Shown here piece by piece: positions 55,759 to 63,685 of a stretch of DNA of 64,000 nucleotides; position 1 is the stretch's first letter, and each line of letters begins with the position of its first letter. This DNA is from Mycobacterium sp. DL (GTDB lineage Bacteria > Actinomycetota > Actinomycetes > Mycobacteriales > Mycobacteriaceae). The translations under genes and the position numbers were made by a program. The DNA is taken from contig NZ_CP155796.1 of NCBI RefSeq assembly GCF_039729195.1, positions 4,402,001 through 4,466,000 on the forward strand, read 5' to 3'. The notes under the pieces are model-generated. The model did no database searches, had not been told where the DNA came from, and worked only from the letters and a program-made list of their open reading frames with translations.

Positions 55759-56217
55759 ATGACCACCGACGCCATGACAGCCACGATGACGCCACAGGCC
55801 GTGACGACCTACTGGGAGCTCAGCCGCCTGAACAACGCTTTCGCCTACTTCATGGACAACGGTGAATTCGATTCCATGATCGGGCTGTTCACCCCAGACG
55901 CGGTGTTCGACCGGGCCGGAATCGTCCATCACGGCCACGAGGAGATGCGTCAGGGAATGCGGGAGCGGCCGAAGGTGACCACCCGTCATCTGTTGACGAA
56001 CTTCCACCTGACCAGGGCCGACGACGACTCCGCAGAAGCGGTGGTGTGCGCCATGGTCTATCACGGTCCGCTCGCGGACGACGGTGGGCCGGTGGTCTAC
56101 GCCACTGACAACGGACGGGTCATCGAGTTTCACGACACCTACACCAAAACCACAGAGGGCTGGCGCATCTCCTCAAGGATCGCACGCCCGATCTTCACCC
56201 CCAAGGTATGGCCGTGA
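55759..56217 (+). CDS. SnoaL/NTF2-like protein
   Basis: A 152-residue NTF2-fold protein (YFMDNGEFDSMIGLFTPDAVFDRAG, then IARPIF near the end). Such proteins act as isomerases, dehydratases or hydrolases in catabolic operons, or bind intermediates. No catalytic pair can be assigned with confidence. It starts 20 bases after the monooxygenase. Confidence 0.78.
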   Translation: MTTDAMTATMTPQAVTTYWELSRLNNAFAYFMDNGEFDSMIGLFTPDAVFDRAGIVHHGHEEMRQGMRERPKVTTRHLLTNFHLTRADDDSAEAVVCAMVYHGPLADDGGPVVYATDNGRVIEFHDTYTKTTEGWRISSRIARPIFTPKVWP

Positions 56218-56245
56218 TCGGGCCGGAACAACGAAAGCGAGTCAC

Positions 56246-56641
56246 ATGGCTGAGAATCAGCATGACGTTCTGGGCACCGTGGAGAAGTTCGTCGCCGCGC
56301 TGACGACGGGCGACGCAGGCGTTCTCGACGCCATCTTCACGCACGATGCAGTGATCTGGCACAACTACGACCAGGTCGAACAGCCGGCCAGAGAGGCGCT
56401 GGCGGCACTCGCCGGACTGGCGGCGCTTGCGCCCCGCTACGAGATTGCAGGGCGTGAACTGGTCGTCGGTGCCTGCGTTCAACGCCACGTCGTGCACATC
56501 ACTCTGCCCGGAGGGCAGCCGGCCTCCATCCCGGCCATTCAGCGGATCTCGGTGGTGAACGGCCAGATCCGACGGATCGACGAATACATGGACTCGGCCC
56601 AGATGGCGGCCGCAATGCAAGCTCTGCAGACCAGCCCATAA
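56246..56641 (+). CDS. SnoaL/NTF2-like protein (second)
   Basis: A 131-residue NTF2-fold protein (VEKFVAALTTGDAGVLDAIFTHDAVIWHN; closing RRIDEYMDSAQM). It resembles nuclear-transport-factor-2 isomerase-like proteins and differs from the preceding SnoaL protein, so the operon has two distinct ones. Function unknown. Confidence 0.76.
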   Translation: MAENQHDVLGTVEKFVAALTTGDAGVLDAIFTHDAVIWHNYDQVEQPAREALAALAGLAALAPRYEIAGRELVVGACVQRHVVHITLPGGQPASIPAIQRISVVNGQIRRIDEYMDSAQMAAAMQALQTSP

Positions 56642-56692
56642 GACCCCGGTGTGACCGGTCCGATATTCACCATCGATGAGAAGGAACTCCAG

Positions 56693-57271
56693 ATGCCCGC
56701 AATCACAGACAAGTTCACCGGTGAACCTGTCCTGAAGCTTCAGCGCCTCGGTCACGGCACCCTCGAGACCGTGGATCTAGCCAGGGCGCGCCGCTTCTAC
56801 GAGGAAGTACTCGGGCTGGAGGTGATTCAGCCGAGCAGCAGATCGATGATGATCCGACTCGGGACCAACCACGCCTACGCCGTGGTGGAGACCGGGAAAG
56901 AGAGCACGATGACGATGTTGGCGCACAACGGCCTCGACGTCGGCACCGTGGAAGAAGTCCACGTCGCACATCAAAAGCTGCTCGAGATCAAAGACCAGTG
57001 GGGCATCAAGCAGATCACCGAGCCCCGTCACATGCACGGGGACACGTCGTTCTACTTCACCGACCCCGACGGCAACTGGTGGGAGATCGTGGCGGTTCGT
57101 GAGAACGGCTACGCTGCCGACTTCGCCGACCGCGACCGCGATCTCACCGGTCTGCATGAGTTCGACGGCGAGAGCGGAAACGTGAACTTCAGCCACACCC
57201 ACGACCCCAATTTCCGCGCGCGTGTCCGCGAAGTCGTCGAAGCTAAGGCCGGATCCGAGAGCACCGCGTAA
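56693..57271 (+). CDS. Single-domain VOC (glyoxalase/extradiol-like) protein
   Basis: A 192-residue vicinal-oxygen-chelate protein: GHGTLETVDLARARRFYEEV at the start and FYFTDPDGNWWEIVAV at the end of the domain, giving a His...Glu metal pair. It is shorter than the two-domain dioxygenase at 45455. It may be a single-domain extradiol dioxygenase or an isomerase. ATG 56693 follows AAGGA. The stop overlaps the SDR start (TAATG). Confidence 0.78.
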   Translation: MPAITDKFTGEPVLKLQRLGHGTLETVDLARARRFYEEVLGLEVIQPSSRSMMIRLGTNHAYAVVETGKESTMTMLAHNGLDVGTVEEVHVAHQKLLEIKDQWGIKQITEPRHMHGDTSFYFTDPDGNWWEIVAVRENGYAADFADRDRDLTGLHEFDGESGNVNFSHTHDPNFRARVREVVEAKAGSESTA

Positions 57272-58092
57272 TGAGTCGGTTGGACGGTAAGGTTGCCGTC
57301 GTCACAGGATCCGGCAAAGGCATCGGCCGTGGCATCGCTCGTCGGTTCGCCCGCGAAGGTGCGAAAGTCATTGTCGCGGAGCTTGATCCGGACGCAGGCA
57401 AGCAGGTGGCCGACAGCCTGGGTGAGCTCGGCGGCGAAGGGTTGTTCGTGCAGACCGATGTGTCCCAGAAGGCCGATATCGGGGACGCCCTCGCTGCCGC
57501 GCAAGAGTCCTTCGGTGGACTGGACATTCTGGTCAATAACGCCATCGCGCTGACGCCAGATGTTCCGTTGGAGTACAAGACAGACGAAATGCTCGAGCAG
57601 ACGATGAAAGTCGGACTGTGGAGTGTCTGGTGGGGGATGCAGACCGCGTTCCCACTGATGAAGGCCCGCGGCGGAGGGCGGATCATCAACTTCTATTCGA
57701 TCGACGCGGACAACGGCAACTGGGTGCACGGGGACTACAACACGGCAAAAGGCGGCGTGCAGGCACTGACCCGCACGGCCGGCTTTCAGTGGGCGCGCCA
57801 CAACATCTGTGTCAACGCCATCGCGCCGATCGCCGCCTCAGCCGCCTTCGAACAGATGGTGGCCGACAACCCCACTCTCGGAGAGGCGATTCCGATGATG
57901 ATCCCGATGGGACGGATGGGTGACCCGGAAGACGACATCGCCCCCGTGGTCGCCTTTCTGGCCAGCGAGGAAGCCCGCTTCGTCACCGGGGCAACGATTC
58001 CGGTCGACGGCGGCCTGCATGTGCCGAGGTTGAACACCCGGCCGCCGGATCCCTCGGTGTTCGACTCACCGCCCGCCAGTCCCGGGCAATGA
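57271..58092 (+). CDS. Short-chain dehydrogenase/reductase
   Basis: A 273-residue SDR with VVTGSGKGIGRGIARRF, VNNAI (NNAG-like) and Y-x3-K in YNTAKGGV. It could be the dihydrodiol dehydrogenase for the Rieske oxygenase encoded next or a dehydrogenase for another alcohol intermediate. The closing VPVDGG-type motif is present (IPVDGGLHVP). Confidence 0.86.
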   Translation: MSRLDGKVAVVTGSGKGIGRGIARRFAREGAKVIVAELDPDAGKQVADSLGELGGEGLFVQTDVSQKADIGDALAAAQESFGGLDILVNNAIALTPDVPLEYKTDEMLEQTMKVGLWSVWWGMQTAFPLMKARGGGRIINFYSIDADNGNWVHGDYNTAKGGVQALTRTAGFQWARHNICVNAIAPIAASAAFEQMVADNPTLGEAIPMMIPMGRMGDPEDDIAPVVAFLASEEARFVTGATIPVDGGLHVPRLNTRPPDPSVFDSPPASPGQ

Positions 58093-58117
58093 AATCACAC
58101 GAAAAGGAGAAGTTGTC

Positions 58118-59524
58118 GTGACCATAGATGAGGTGAAACACGCCCCGACCGGACCGGTCCTGTCGGACGGGACCCCGTTGTCGGAGCTGATTGACAAGGA
58201 TTTCAGGGAAGTTTCGCTGCGGGTCCTGGTCGATCCGGAACTCTATCAGCTGGAGTTGAAACACATTTTCGCCAAGGCGTGGACCGCGGTAGCGCACGAG
58301 GATGAGATTCCCAACTTGGACGACTACGTCCTGCGTTACGTTGGTGAAGACGAGGTGATCATCAGCCGGGCGGCGAACGGCGAGTTCACGGTAGCGCTCA
58401 ACGTGTGTGCCCACCGTGCAGCGAAGGTGTGCCGGTTCGAGGCGGGAAACGCCAAGACGTTTCAGTGCGCCTACCACGGTTGGGTGTACAAGCCCGACGG
58501 CACCTTCGTCGGAGCGCCCATCGCCCGTGAAGACATGCACGGCTTGTTGCGTCCCAAGTCCGAACTGGGTCTGGCCAAGGGGCGGGTGGAAACCTATTGC
58601 GGCATGATCTTCGTGACGTTCGACGATGATGCGCCGACCCTGCGGGAGTACCTCGGCCCGATGACGTATTACTGGGATCTGATGTTCGACCGCAGTCGCG
58701 GTGGTATGACGGTCCTTGGTCATCCCCAGCGGTTCATCATCAAGGCAAACTGGAAGAGTGCCGCTGAGCAGTTCGCCGGCGATATCTTCCATACCCTGTC
58801 GCTGCACCGATCGATGCAGGAACTGCAGCTGCTGTCGACTGAAGGGGAGTCACAGGAGCCGGCGATGGCGGGCGTGAGCGCCAGCTATAACGGCCATTTC
58901 GTGCGCTGCTTCGACTTGACCCAGGAGCACTACGTCAACGCCCTCAAAGGCAAGAACCTCGCTGAGATGACGCCAATGGAGCGGCTGCACCTCGTCCCGC
59001 CGCCGGGGATGTCACCCGACATGGTCGACGGCCTGGCGGAACGATTCGACGACGGACAACTCAAGATCCTTGCGGAGTTCACTCCGCAGGTCGGCCAGCT
59101 GTGGCCGAACGTGGCCGCTCTCTGCATGCCGTTCCAGTTCCCCGACGGCACGCCGTCGGCCTTCCTCAGCTGGCGGGTATGGGTGCCGCGTGGTCCGGAG
59201 CATTTCGAGCTCTTCCACTGGAGCCTGGTTGAGCGCGACGCGCCGCAGGAACTCCGCGACACCGTGAATCTGATGACAGCGGCCACATTCGGCATCAGTG
59301 GTTTCGTCGAGGCCGACGACACTGACACCTGGCCGATGCAGACCCATGCCGCCCGTGGTGCCCTCGGCAAGGACCAGAAACTGCGCTACCAGGCGATCAC
59401 CGGCGAAAACAAGCCAGATGACTGGCCGGGTCCCGGCGAGATCTATGCCGGCTTCCCGAAGGACGACACGCAGTGGAACTTCTGGGTCCGCTACACCGAG
59501 ATGATGGAAGGGAGAGCATGGTGA
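58118..59524 (+). CDS. Rieske ring-hydroxylating dioxygenase, alpha subunit (second system)
   Basis: A 468-residue oxygenase with Rieske ligands Cys97-x-His99 and Cys117-x2-His120 (CAH, CAYH) and iron-site motif FAGDIFHTLSLH. It differs clearly from the alpha subunit at 35547. The GTG follows AAAAGGAG. No reductase is in this operon; the ferredoxin at 53477 and the reductase at 38873 may serve it. The substrate is unknown. Confidence 0.9.
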   Translation: MTIDEVKHAPTGPVLSDGTPLSELIDKDFREVSLRVLVDPELYQLELKHIFAKAWTAVAHEDEIPNLDDYVLRYVGEDEVIISRAANGEFTVALNVCAHRAAKVCRFEAGNAKTFQCAYHGWVYKPDGTFVGAPIAREDMHGLLRPKSELGLAKGRVETYCGMIFVTFDDDAPTLREYLGPMTYYWDLMFDRSRGGMTVLGHPQRFIIKANWKSAAEQFAGDIFHTLSLHRSMQELQLLSTEGESQEPAMAGVSASYNGHFVRCFDLTQEHYVNALKGKNLAEMTPMERLHLVPPPGMSPDMVDGLAERFDDGQLKILAEFTPQVGQLWPNVAALCMPFQFPDGTPSAFLSWRVWVPRGPEHFELFHWSLVERDAPQELRDTVNLMTAATFGISGFVEADDTDTWPMQTHAARGALGKDQKLRYQAITGENKPDDWPGPGEIYAGFPKDDTQWNFWVRYTEMMEGRAW

Positions 59525-60117
59525 CCGCTGAAGCGACCCGAGAAGAGGCTGTTCCCCCCGCCCATGCGGGCCTGGGCACCGTCGATTACCCGCTGCCGCA
59601 AGGCAAGCGGTTGCCGGCAACCGACCCGCGCCATGTCCAGATCGTGGAATGGCTCGAAGACGAGTCGTCGCTGCTGGACGACGACAATCTGACTGGCTGG
59701 CTGGCCCTGCTGGCGCCCGACATCATCTACCGGGCGCCGGTACGCACCACCCGCGATCATCGATCGAAGGGTGTGTTCGAGGCGGAGATGTACCACTTCA
59801 ACGAGAACATCATGACGCTGATGTTGAAGCTCATGCGGCTGACCCAGACCGACAGTGCCTGGTCAGAAAATCCGTTGTCGCGCACCCAGCGGATCGTGCA
59901 CAAGGTGCGAACCTACGAGACCGACAAGGCCGACGAGTACGAAGTCTTCAGCTCGATCGTCCTGATCCGCTCCCGCTATGACGAGCCGCAGCTGGAGTTC
60001 CTCCCGGCTCGACGGGTGGACAGAATCCGGATAGGGGATGAGTGGAAACTCGCCGCGCGGACAATCTATTTCGAACAGGCCACGCTGGGGGTACAGAATT
60101 TGGCGGTCTATCTGTAG
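59518..60117 (+). CDS. Ring-hydroxylating dioxygenase, beta subunit (second system)
   Basis: A 199-residue NTF2-fold small subunit (VEWLEDESSLLDDDNLTGWLALL; closing RTIYFEQATLGVQNLAVYL). The ATG at 59518 has GGAAGGGAG upstream and overlaps the alpha-subunit end by seven bases, ensuring matched synthesis. Confidence 0.9.
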   Translation: MVTAEATREEAVPPAHAGLGTVDYPLPQGKRLPATDPRHVQIVEWLEDESSLLDDDNLTGWLALLAPDIIYRAPVRTTRDHRSKGVFEAEMYHFNENIMTLMLKLMRLTQTDSAWSENPLSRTQRIVHKVRTYETDKADEYEVFSSIVLIRSRYDEPQLEFLPARRVDRIRIGDEWKLAARTIYFEQATLGVQNLAVYL

Positions 60118-60183
60118 CCGGATTTCTGGAGCAAACAGCCGAGTGCCGTCCAGCTGGCCGGCAATTACACAAGTGAGGTACCA

Positions 60184-60762
60184 ATGTCTTCTGCGACATC
60201 GGAAATACCGGGGTACAGGCCAGGGATGTGGCCCGTGGATACCGTCCGGTCGGAGCTGAAGTTCTCGGTCGGTCACCTGGGTCTGCACACCGTACACGGC
60301 ACGCTCGCCGTCCAGGGTCAGATCGTGGTGGCCGAGGACCCGCTCGATTCGTCCGTAACCGCAACCATTGACATGCGGTCGGTGAAAACGGGTAGCAAGG
60401 GTCGTGACGACGCGATCCTCTCGGCGCATCTCGTCGACGTCGACAAGCACCGGACGGCGACGTACCGCTCCACCGGTATTGCCGCGGGCTCTGGCCCGGG
60501 TGAGTACCTGCTCTCTGGCGAGCTCACTTTCCTGAACGTGACAAGACAAGTGCCACTGCGAATTCGACTGGAGCGCTTCGCTCCCGGTGACGGTCGGCCC
60601 AGGCCGATCATCACGGGCCGCGCGCAATTCGTCCGCCGGGACTTCGGCTTCGTCTACCACGTGCGTCCGAGGTTCCTCGACCGCGCGATATCACAGACCG
60701 TCGCCGTCGATATTCGTCTCGAGGGTTCGCCTACTGCGTCAAGTGAAGGGACAGGGCACTGA
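60184..60762 (+). CDS. YceI-family lipid-binding-like protein
   Basis: A 192-residue YceI lipocalin-like barrel: WPVDTVRSELKFSVGHLG at the start, SVKTGSKGRDDAILSAHLVDV and LTFLNVTRQVPL. YceI proteins bind polyisoprenoids or other hydrophobic molecules. There is no signal peptide, so it is cytosolic. Its place in a catabolic operon suggests it may hold a hydrophobic substrate, which is inference. Confidence 0.85.
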   Translation: MSSATSEIPGYRPGMWPVDTVRSELKFSVGHLGLHTVHGTLAVQGQIVVAEDPLDSSVTATIDMRSVKTGSKGRDDAILSAHLVDVDKHRTATYRSTGIAAGSGPGEYLLSGELTFLNVTRQVPLRIRLERFAPGDGRPRPIITGRAQFVRRDFGFVYHVRPRFLDRAISQTVAVDIRLEGSPTASSEGTGH

Positions 60763-60779
60763 AGATCGCCAGGATTGGC

Positions 60780-61601
60780 TTGCCGGACAATGATTCCTGG
60801 GCGGTGGTGGATGTCGACAACGCGACAGTGCAGCCCTTTTTCGGCGACATCGCTGACTGGGGCGCGGCAGCCGCCGAAGGTCGGGCATCCTTCGATTTCA
60901 GTGGACCGCCGTTGAAATTGGCGGATGTTCGGCTGCTGCCGCCGATCACGCCGACGTCCACCGTCGTGGGAGTCGGCATGAATTATTGGTCCCACCTGGA
61001 GAAGTTGGGCGTCACCGAGCGGCCGAAAAGCACGCTCGGATTCCTTAAGCCCCATGCGGCGATCATCGGTCACGGTGACGTCCTGGCCAATCCCGTCATC
61101 ACTGAGCAGTTGGACTTCGAGGTCGAACTTGTGGTGGTGATGGCCCAGCCGGTGGGTCACCCCGGTGGACGGCTCACCGATGCCGTCTTGGGCTACACGG
61201 TGGGCAACGACGTCAGCGCTCGTGATGCCGCCGTGCCGATGAGCGGGGGGTTGGATCTATTCTCCATCAAAGCTCTCGGTGGAACGACGCCGGTGGGACC
61301 GTGGATCACCACCAAGGATGAATTCGGTGGGTCCGGTCAGATCGATGTCGGTATCTCTCTGCGGGTCAACGGTGAGCAGCGCCAGCATGATCGCACCGGC
61401 AAGATGATCTTCAGCATCGACGAGTGCTTGGATTATGTCGTCGCCAGGATGCCATTGGCTGCCGGCGACATCGTGTTCACCGGCACGACGGACGGTGTCG
61501 GGTTTGAGGATGGCCGATATCTGCAGGCGGGCGACATCGTCGAGGCGGAGGTAGAAGGCGTCGGCGTTCTTCGCAACACCGTGGGCGAAAAGTTGCTGTG
61601 A
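60780..61601 (+). CDS. Fumarylacetoacetate hydrolase family protein
   Basis: A 273-residue FAH-fold metalloenzyme with VVGVGMNYWSHLEKLG, DFEVELVVVMAQP and YTVGNDVSARD, which hold the Glu/Asp metal ligands. It cleaves C-C bonds in acylpyruvates such as fumarylpyruvate, or hydrates oxoacids. TTG 60780 is used, but family likeness extends seven codons upstream to a CTG at 60759 (KIARIG follows) that overlaps the YceI stop, so CTG may be the real start. Confidence 0.85.
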   Translation: MPDNDSWAVVDVDNATVQPFFGDIADWGAAAAEGRASFDFSGPPLKLADVRLLPPITPTSTVVGVGMNYWSHLEKLGVTERPKSTLGFLKPHAAIIGHGDVLANPVITEQLDFEVELVVVMAQPVGHPGGRLTDAVLGYTVGNDVSARDAAVPMSGGLDLFSIKALGGTTPVGPWITTKDEFGGSGQIDVGISLRVNGEQRQHDRTGKMIFSIDECLDYVVARMPLAAGDIVFTGTTDGVGFEDGRYLQAGDIVEAEVEGVGVLRNTVGEKLL

Positions 61602-61606
61602 CCGCC

Positions 61607-62209
61607 TCAGCTGGCGGCTTTGTTGGCGGTTCTGGCGCGGGTCCTTCTGGGTTCGAGCCCGGCTGATGCACCGAGGACGACCAGGACGTCACGGAACTCC
61701 CGATAATCGTTCGAGGGCATGAAGTAGTGCGAAAAAGCCATTCGCACAATTAGATCTGCCACCTCGTCCAAGGTCACTGATCCACTGAGGACGGCGGTGC
61801 TGTCCTTGAGCACGGGCTCGATGGCGTCGTGCAATACTTTCGACAGTTTGGGGGTCACCCGTCTGATGTAGTCCAGTACGAAACCTGGTTCGAGTTGACC
61901 GATCTGTACGGTCGCCGGATTCTCCAGCCAAAATCGCAGCATCACGTCGACAACGATCTGCAGCCGGTCAGCCGGTCGGGGATTGTCTTCGATCGCCTGC
62001 TGAAGTACTGACTGCAGCTTCTCGACGAAATGATCGCCGAGCGAGCGCATCAGTTCGTCCTTGTTCTTGAAATAGCGGTACAACGTGCCGACCGACAACC
62101 CGGCTTCGTCGGCGATATCGCTCATCGCCAGCTTTCTCGGTCCCTGCCGCGCGAGCGCGTGGAGGGCGCCGTCGAAAATGCGCGCCTGTGTAGTCGCCTT
62201 AGTTGCCAC
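61607..62209 (-). CDS. TetR-family regulator (second, flanking the catabolic cluster)
   Basis: A 200-residue TetR protein: helix-turn-helix AMSDIADEAGLSVGTLYRYFKNKDELM and a ligand domain paralogous to that of the TetR at 52871 (shared LEPGF). GTG 62209 gives the normal family start. A perfect TGAACA-N14-TGTTCA lies about 80 bases upstream, so it probably represses itself and the convergent catabolic operon. Confidence 0.88.
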   Translation of the reverse strand: MATKATTQARIFDGALHALARQGPRKLAMSDIADEAGLSVGTLYRYFKNKDELMRSLGDHFVEKLQSVLQQAIEDNPRPADRLQIVVDVMLRFWLENPATVQIGQLEPGFVLDYIRRVTPKLSKVLHDAIEPVLKDSTAVLSGSVTLDEVADLIVRMAFSHYFMPSNDYREFRDVLVVLGASAGLEPRRTRARTANKAAS

Positions 62210-62290
62210 CGGATCGGCCTTTCGCGTCCAGTTCACCGCGGATGCGGAAAAACTCCCTGGTGCAGGGATAATATCGCAATTCAACCTGAT

Positions 62291-62316
62291 GAACATTTGC
62301 AGTGGTATATGTTCAA
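62291..62316. promoter_or_regulatory. Perfect TGAACA-N14-TGTTCA operator upstream of tetR
   Basis: TGAACAT (62291-62297) and ATGTTCA (62310-62316) are exact seven-base inverted repeats. The geometry is the same as at 54463-54488. Confidence 0.75.
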
Positions 62317-62721
62317 TCTGTCGTTCCCGATGACAAATCAGGAAGTTCGTTCCAGCCTGTGCTGTATGTAATTCAGCAACTTAAATGCGGCCCGGGTCGA
62401 ACATCTTCTGATCGCATCGACGCTCATCTGGCGGTTGCTACGGCGCCCCGTCGGGCGTCTCTTCATGTGCGCGCTTCAGAGCGCAGCCTCTCCCGTGGTG
62501 CCGACCGACGCCGGCTAGTTCCAGCGATACGTTGGCGACCTCTGAAGGAGGATCGGAGGCGCCCGAGATGGTGGCTGATGACCGTATTAGCGGAGCGACA
62601 TCCCGCCGTTAGCGCAGCGTAATAGGTTGGACGACAACGTGTATCGTGCATTCTGTCATGTCGGGTCATCTTGGACGGGCGGCGGCATCGCACGTGCTGT
62701 GTTCCAGATCTCAGACCCCCC

Positions 62722-62750
62722 TTGACCCACTATTGTTATGAAACTAAAGT
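62722..62750 (+). promoter_or_regulatory. Promoter of the yrbE/mce operon
   Basis: TTGACC, 17 bases, TAAAGT, about 165 bases before yrbEA. Confidence 0.6.
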
Positions 62751-62917
62751 ATCGTCGCAATGACACTTCACCCGTCTCGTGCACATGTCTCCTGGCAGCG
62801 CCTGCGGCGGTGCGGCCCACTCTCGCTGCGACCGCGCCCCTTCGCGGACGGTGTCACCGGACAGCAGCTCGCGCTGCGTTTCAGCAACCTCACCAGGGTT
62901 TCGTCAGAGAGGTCACG

Positions 62918-63685
62918 GTGACCTCGTCTCACTCGGTGGCGAAGCCGGTCCGAGCACTCGGGGATTTCTTCGCGCTCGCGGCGGACACCATGGTGCAGAT
63001 TCCGCGCCGGCCATTTGCCGGGCGGGAGTTCATCCTGCAGACCTGGTTCGTCGCCCGGGTATCGCTGGTTCCCACGTTGATGCTGTCCATTCCGTTCACT
63101 GTGCTCACGGTCTTCACGTTGAACGTCCTGTTGCTGGAGTTCGGTGCAGGTGACTTCTCCGGCAGCGGTGCAGCCCTTGCCGCTGTCACGCAGATCGGTC
63201 CCCTCGTCAGTGTTCTGGTGGTGGCGGGTGCGGGCGCGACCGCGATGTGCGCCGACCTCGGCTCCCGCACCATCCGCGAAGAACTCGACGCGCTTCGCGT
63301 CCTGGGGATCAATCCCGTTCAGGCGCTGGTGGTACCTCGAGTGCTCGCAGCCACGTTGGTGTCTTTACTGCTGTCCGGCGTGGTGATCGTGACGGGCCTC
63401 GTCGGTGGCTTCGGCTTTTCGGTATTCGTCCAGAACGTGACACCGGGTTCCTTCGTCGCGGGCATCACACTGCTCACCGGCGCACCCGAGTTGGGCATAG
63501 CTCTGGTGAAGGCTGGGCTCTTCGGTCTGACCGCCAGTCTCCTCGCCTGCTACAAGGGAATCTCGGTCGGTGGGGGACCGGCGGCCGTAGGCAACGCAGT
63601 GAACGAAACGGTGGTCTATTCGTTCGTGTCGCTGTTCGTCATCAACGTCATCGTCACCGCTGTCGGCATCAAGGCGACGGCATGA
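62918..63685 (+). CDS. YrbEA-type Mce permease
   Basis: A 255-residue membrane permease of an Mce lipid-transport system, with about five helices and the conserved cytoplasmic loop ADLGSRTIREELDALRVLGI that contacts the MceG ATPase. GTG 62918 follows GAGAGG; upstream in-frame codons look non-coding. Mce systems import lipids or steroids such as cholesterol (Mce4). Beside an aromatic-degradation cluster this one may import its hydrophobic substrate. Confidence 0.9.
   Translation: MTSSHSVAKPVRALGDFFALAADTMVQIPRRPFAGREFILQTWFVARVSLVPTLMLSIPFTVLTVFTLNVLLLEFGAGDFSGSGAALAAVTQIGPLVSVLVVAGAGATAMCADLGSRTIREELDALRVLGINPVQALVVPRVLAATLVSLLLSGVVIVTGLVGGFGFSVFVQNVTPGSFVAGITLLTGAPELGIALVKAGLFGLTASLLACYKGISVGGGPAAVGNAVNETVVYSFVSLFVINVIVTAVGIKATA

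Larger units (their letters stand above)
62210..62917. promoter_or_regulatory. Gene-poor region between tetR and the mce operon
   Basis: About 700 bases without a convincing gene. It holds the tetR control site (62291-62316) and the promoter of the mce operon (62722-62750). Open frames in it have no family likeness and no ribosome sites. It could include eroded remains of a gene, but I see nothing definite. Confidence 0.6.

Noticed and set aside
62302..62622. 106-codon plus-strand frame in the gap before the mce operon
   Set aside because: No ribosome site, no similarity, and it begins inside the perfect operator repeat. Treated as non-coding.
62738..62917. N-terminal extension of yrbEA from ATG 62738
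   Set aside because: The 60 extra residues (RRNDTSPVSCTCLLA and so on) do not fit YrbE proteins, and the promoter -10 at 62745 lies after that ATG. GTG 62918 has a proper ribosome site.
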